The notes under the pieces were generated by a model. The model saw nothing but the letters and a program-made list of their open reading frames with translations. It ran no database searches and had not been told where the DNA came from. From Pegoplata infirma (lineage: Eukaryota > Arthropoda > Insecta > Diptera > Anthomyiidae): a stretch of DNA of 64,000 nt. Below, one piece after another: positions 61,315 through 64,000 of this stretch (within the stretch, counting starts at the first letter, position 1; every line of letters starts with the position of its first letter). The stretch is taken from contig OY992539.1 in the NCBI GenBank assembly GCA_963921195.1, positions 136,201,453 to 136,265,452 on the forward strand. The letters run 5' to 3'. A program made the translations under genes and the position numbers.

Positions 61315-61485
61315 TTTACACGTTAACTACCCTTGACTACCCTTATCTACTATTTCCCAGTATTGGAGGATAGCAATTGTCAAATTCAAATAATTTTTCA
61401 TACAAAATTATTTAAACCCGGCAAACCGTATCACCAATACTGGGAAATAGTAGATAAGGGTGGTCAAGGGTAGTTAACGTGTAAA
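61315..61485. mobile_element. 171-bp foldback element
   Basis: TTTACACGTTAACTACCCTT... CCCAGTATTGG (61315-61366) is inverted at 61434-61485 with one mismatch. The loop is 67 bp. No target duplication is obvious. Confidence 0.75.
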
Positions 61486-61740
61486 CTGCCCTACACCAAT
61501 TTTCCTAATACCAACACAATGCAGTGCATTAGTAGGGGTGAAAAACAATTGAGGCTTGTTTCGCTCTGTCTGCGAAATGAAACACCGTGGAGTAAAGTTA
61601 CTGTGACAAGAGAACCCACCAAGTCTTATTATAATGCTATTGAGTTTTGGTATTTTCACATTCGAAAAATCTAAAAAAAATACAATGAAGATGTATGGAT
61701 CATGTGATTTAACTTTCTTCCTGGAAATTTCGGGAAAATA

Positions 61741-62021
61741 CCCAGTTGGCAAAAAAAATCACACCTGACATACTGCTGACTCTCCCTTTATAAAATTGCT
61801 GACATCTTCATACAATTTTTCAAAATGTCATCAATGACATGTCAGCAGTTGGTCAGCGGTTGTTCAAACGAATTGTAAGTGGCCATCGATACTGGTGGAC
61901 ACTGCTGACCAACTGCTGACATGTCATTGATGACATTTTGAAAAATTGTATGAAGATGTCAGCAATTTTATAAAGGGAGAGTCAGCAGTATGTCAGGTGT
62001 GACTTTATTTTGCCAACTGGG
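61741..62021. mobile_element. 281-bp foldback MITE, CCCAGTTGGCAAAA ends, TA flanks
   Basis: CCCAGTTGGC at the left, GCCAACTGGG at the right, TA on both sides. The arms (ACTGCTGACTCTCCCTTTAT, GACATCTTCATACAATTTTT, GTCATCAATGACATGTCAGC) are almost perfect inverted copies over about 120 bases. Confidence 0.85.
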
Positions 62022-62023
62022 TA

Positions 62024-63280
62024 GAAGATATAGTATTCGTCGCTCTCTTCCTCCGTTTATTTTTCTTCTGAAAAACTCTGTAGCTGAGACCCTTTGACCC
62101 ACCGTTTGAATCTCCCATCTGGGAAGAGCATCTATCTAACGGCATAACTTTGTAAAAGTTTGGCTTTGTGAAATATTTTTTTCACGAAAATGTGTAAATT
62201 TATTTATGTGAAGACATAGACCTACGATATTCATATGAATACGAAATAATAATTTTTAAATTTAAGTCGAGTCATAATTTTGCCCTAGACGATATTTCTG
62301 TTAGTCCGGGAGTTATCGGAATTTTTCCGAAGGTCCACATTGTTTTAAACACTGATACGGCCGATAAGACGAAACACCTCCAACCTTAAAATCGTCTCTT
62401 TTATATATATTATAAGTTTAAGGCAAATCGCTTCATAACGATTGGAATACTTCCCTTGTAAGATGTTTTTTTCTACGTCCAACTAATCAGATTATTTTTT
62501 TACGGAGTCTCGAACTGATCAGCCTATAAAAAAGTGTTGGACCATGACAGCAACCACCGTCAGAGTTGACTGAGATAAGGCCATAAGTGTATTAAATTTG
62601 CACAGGTCCATTCATTAGCACATCCCCGATTAGTCTCCTCTGCAGAATTACGCATTGAATCATCTCGATCATCTCTGCCCCTCCACTGCACTGTGTTTCT
62701 AAGTCGGATGGCCGATGCAGCTGAATATTGCTTATCATCAATTGATAACCAATGCAAAGGTAAATTTGTATTCCGGAATCCGTATTATTTTACCTAAAAC
62801 CTTCAGTTCGGTCATCTTTCTTTGTGTATTGACTTATGCTTACTTGGCAACCCTCACCACCTTATTCAAACTACTACTGTCAATAAATCCTTGTTTTTTT
62901 TTTTTTTTGGTAAGGAAATCTTTAAGCAAGATCACGTTTTGCTTAGTTATAAACTGATGATTATGCGTATAATGACATTATTGAAAAGGGGTTTCAATAT
63001 CTCGTTTTCTTCTTGTTCTCTAAAATTAAAATTTTGAATCTTAAATTGTATTAATTGTTTTCTGTTAAGTCATCGTCATCATGATCAAGTGTTACGTGTG
63101 TCTGTATATTCTACTTGACCAAATGAGCCAACTTGTTAATGACAAGGCGTCAAAATAGTTGGATATTTATGATGATGAATCACTTTGTACTCTTTCTTGT
63201 TAATTTTTATAACTTGCTAAGCATAATCATATTGTGGGCCTATGGGAGAGACTTGAGTTCAAAATGTTAGAAGAAATATA
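62024..63280. other. No gene recognised
   Basis: Less AT-rich than most of the window. No splice-supported frame, no repeat found elsewhere in the window. Hydrophobic short frames at 62715-62957 are unsupported. Confidence 0.4.
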
Positions 63281-64000
63281 TTTTTTACAATTCTATTCTC
63301 TGATATCCTATCAATTTCGTTCATCAATTCCACTATAGGAACTGAGATATCAGGTTCCCCCACCGACTTGAAGCCATTTCTTGCACATTCATCAGCCAAT
63401 TCGTTTCCAGCGATCCCACTATGTCCAGGGACTCAAATTAGCATGACTAACTGACTCGACGATTGGATTCTATGCAGTTCCTAACTATTCCCGATTTTGC
63501 AGTGTTTTAATGTAAGACCTTCAGAGCTGCAAGACTATCTACGGAAATGGTAATGGCGCTAGGACGAAAGCCCCTTCTCATAATCATCTGCGCGGCTTTA
63601 TCAATTGCAAGAACCTCAGCATTGAAACACAACACTTGTCCGGAAGTTTCAATGAGTGCCCGATTTCGAGGCATTCAGAGTATACTACAAAACGCGTACC
63701 CATCTTCGAACCGTCAGTAATGATTGAGATCGCATTCTCTGTTAAATATACGGTTTTAGACCTCTTCTTTCGAAATTTCTCCAGTAGTTGTAAAAAGCAG
63801 ATATTCAATTTTTCATCCTTTCCTTTGTATTCCTTTTCCATGAAAGCTTTGAGTCAAGGATCACCCAGGTATTTCGCCTTGTTAGATAGTTGCAGGGTGA
63901 TTCCATCTAATTTGGGAAGATCAAACCTGTCTATCATACAATTAGTCCTTTTTGCGAGTTCGGTTTTGGCGGGATTAACTCCCAGACCGTTGTTCTTTGC
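63281..64000 (-). pseudogene. Second LOA-family copy, internally deleted, minus strand
   Basis: Read on the minus strand from the window edge it matches the intact LOA ORF2 from NNGLGVNPAKTEL through LPKLDGITL, KAKYLG and SKLS, i.e. the RT thumb, then jumps from the position equivalent to about 14702 (KPYI) to that of about 15126 (TENAISI), removing some 420 bases, and continues through ITDGSKMGTRFVVYSECLEIG (RNase H) to about 15600 (NEIDRISEN). Frameshifts and stops are present. It continues off the right edge. Same family as 10667-16087, clearly older. Confidence 0.85.

Overview
The window looks like nuclear DNA of a higher fly (Diptera, probably a muscoid/calyptrate lineage). It is very AT-rich, has fly-type spliced genes with GTAAGT donors and 60-70 bp introns, non-LTR retrotransposons, many hAT and TA-flanked inverted-repeat elements, and one 200-N assembly gap (43431-43630). 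The species assignment is an inference. I see no bacterial-type operons, CRISPR arrays or rRNA genes.

Host genes. One complete spliced gene can be assembled on the minus strand: a methuselah-like (Mth family, family B-related) seven-transmembrane receptor of 418 codons in six exons (32983..32636, 25631..25514, 23527..23330, 20827..20576, 20505..20349, 20285..20102). All splice phases agree. Its 7-kb first intron and the next two introns consist largely of transposable elements. A second, paralogous first exon of identical coding length (348 bp, same phase-0 donor) lies at 2231..1884 on the same strand. The rest of that gene is not visible and would lie off the left edge. Both have a similar 5' flank with an ATCAGT initiator-like site.

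Mobile DNA, left to right. 1-693: minus-strand endonuclease/linker fragment of an L2/CR1-like LINE. 1.1-8.5 kb: AT-rich MITE-type elements built from TTGTAAATTTACAA palindromes, including a 1992-bp element with exact TIRs and TA flanks. 10667-16087: an apparently intact LOA-clade LINE (ORF1 plus endonuclease-RT-RNase H ORF2, ATGA overlap, 12-bp target duplication) inserted in a tandem repeat that continues to 17.05 kb. 17.06-19.26 kb: nested inverted-repeat elements. 20.1-33.0 kb: the receptor gene with its TE-filled introns (two foldback/short hAT MITEs, a hAT relic with a transposase C-terminus, other MITEs). 33.5-36.5 kb: MITEs, a 73-bp tandem repeat and a long inverted repeat. 36.7-38.9 kb and 44.1-45.5 kb: two copies of an element with repeated AGCACAAGGGG motifs. 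38935-41430: a 2.5-kb DNA transposon with ~150-bp TIRs and a P/THAP-like transposase C-terminal fragment. 45.7-47.1 kb: a hAT-like element with a MITE inside. 48.9-53.1 kb: an onion of at least four nested inverted-repeat elements. 53.6-55.9 kb: an element with ~10 copies of AACAAGGTTCTA near its ends. 57.0-61.3 kb: decayed LINE fragments, one nested in another. 61.3-62.0 kb: two small foldback elements. 63.28-64.0 kb: a second, internally deleted copy of the LOA family on the minus strand.

The most novel signal is a set of four element families (28.1-29.4, 37.1-38.5 plus 44.1-45.5, 50.7-51.6 and 53.6-55.9 kb). They share 4-bp A/T target duplications and a terminal motif of the general form ACAAGG-KK-YTA that is repeated several times inside each end. 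They may be one poorly described superfamily of non-autonomous DNA transposons.
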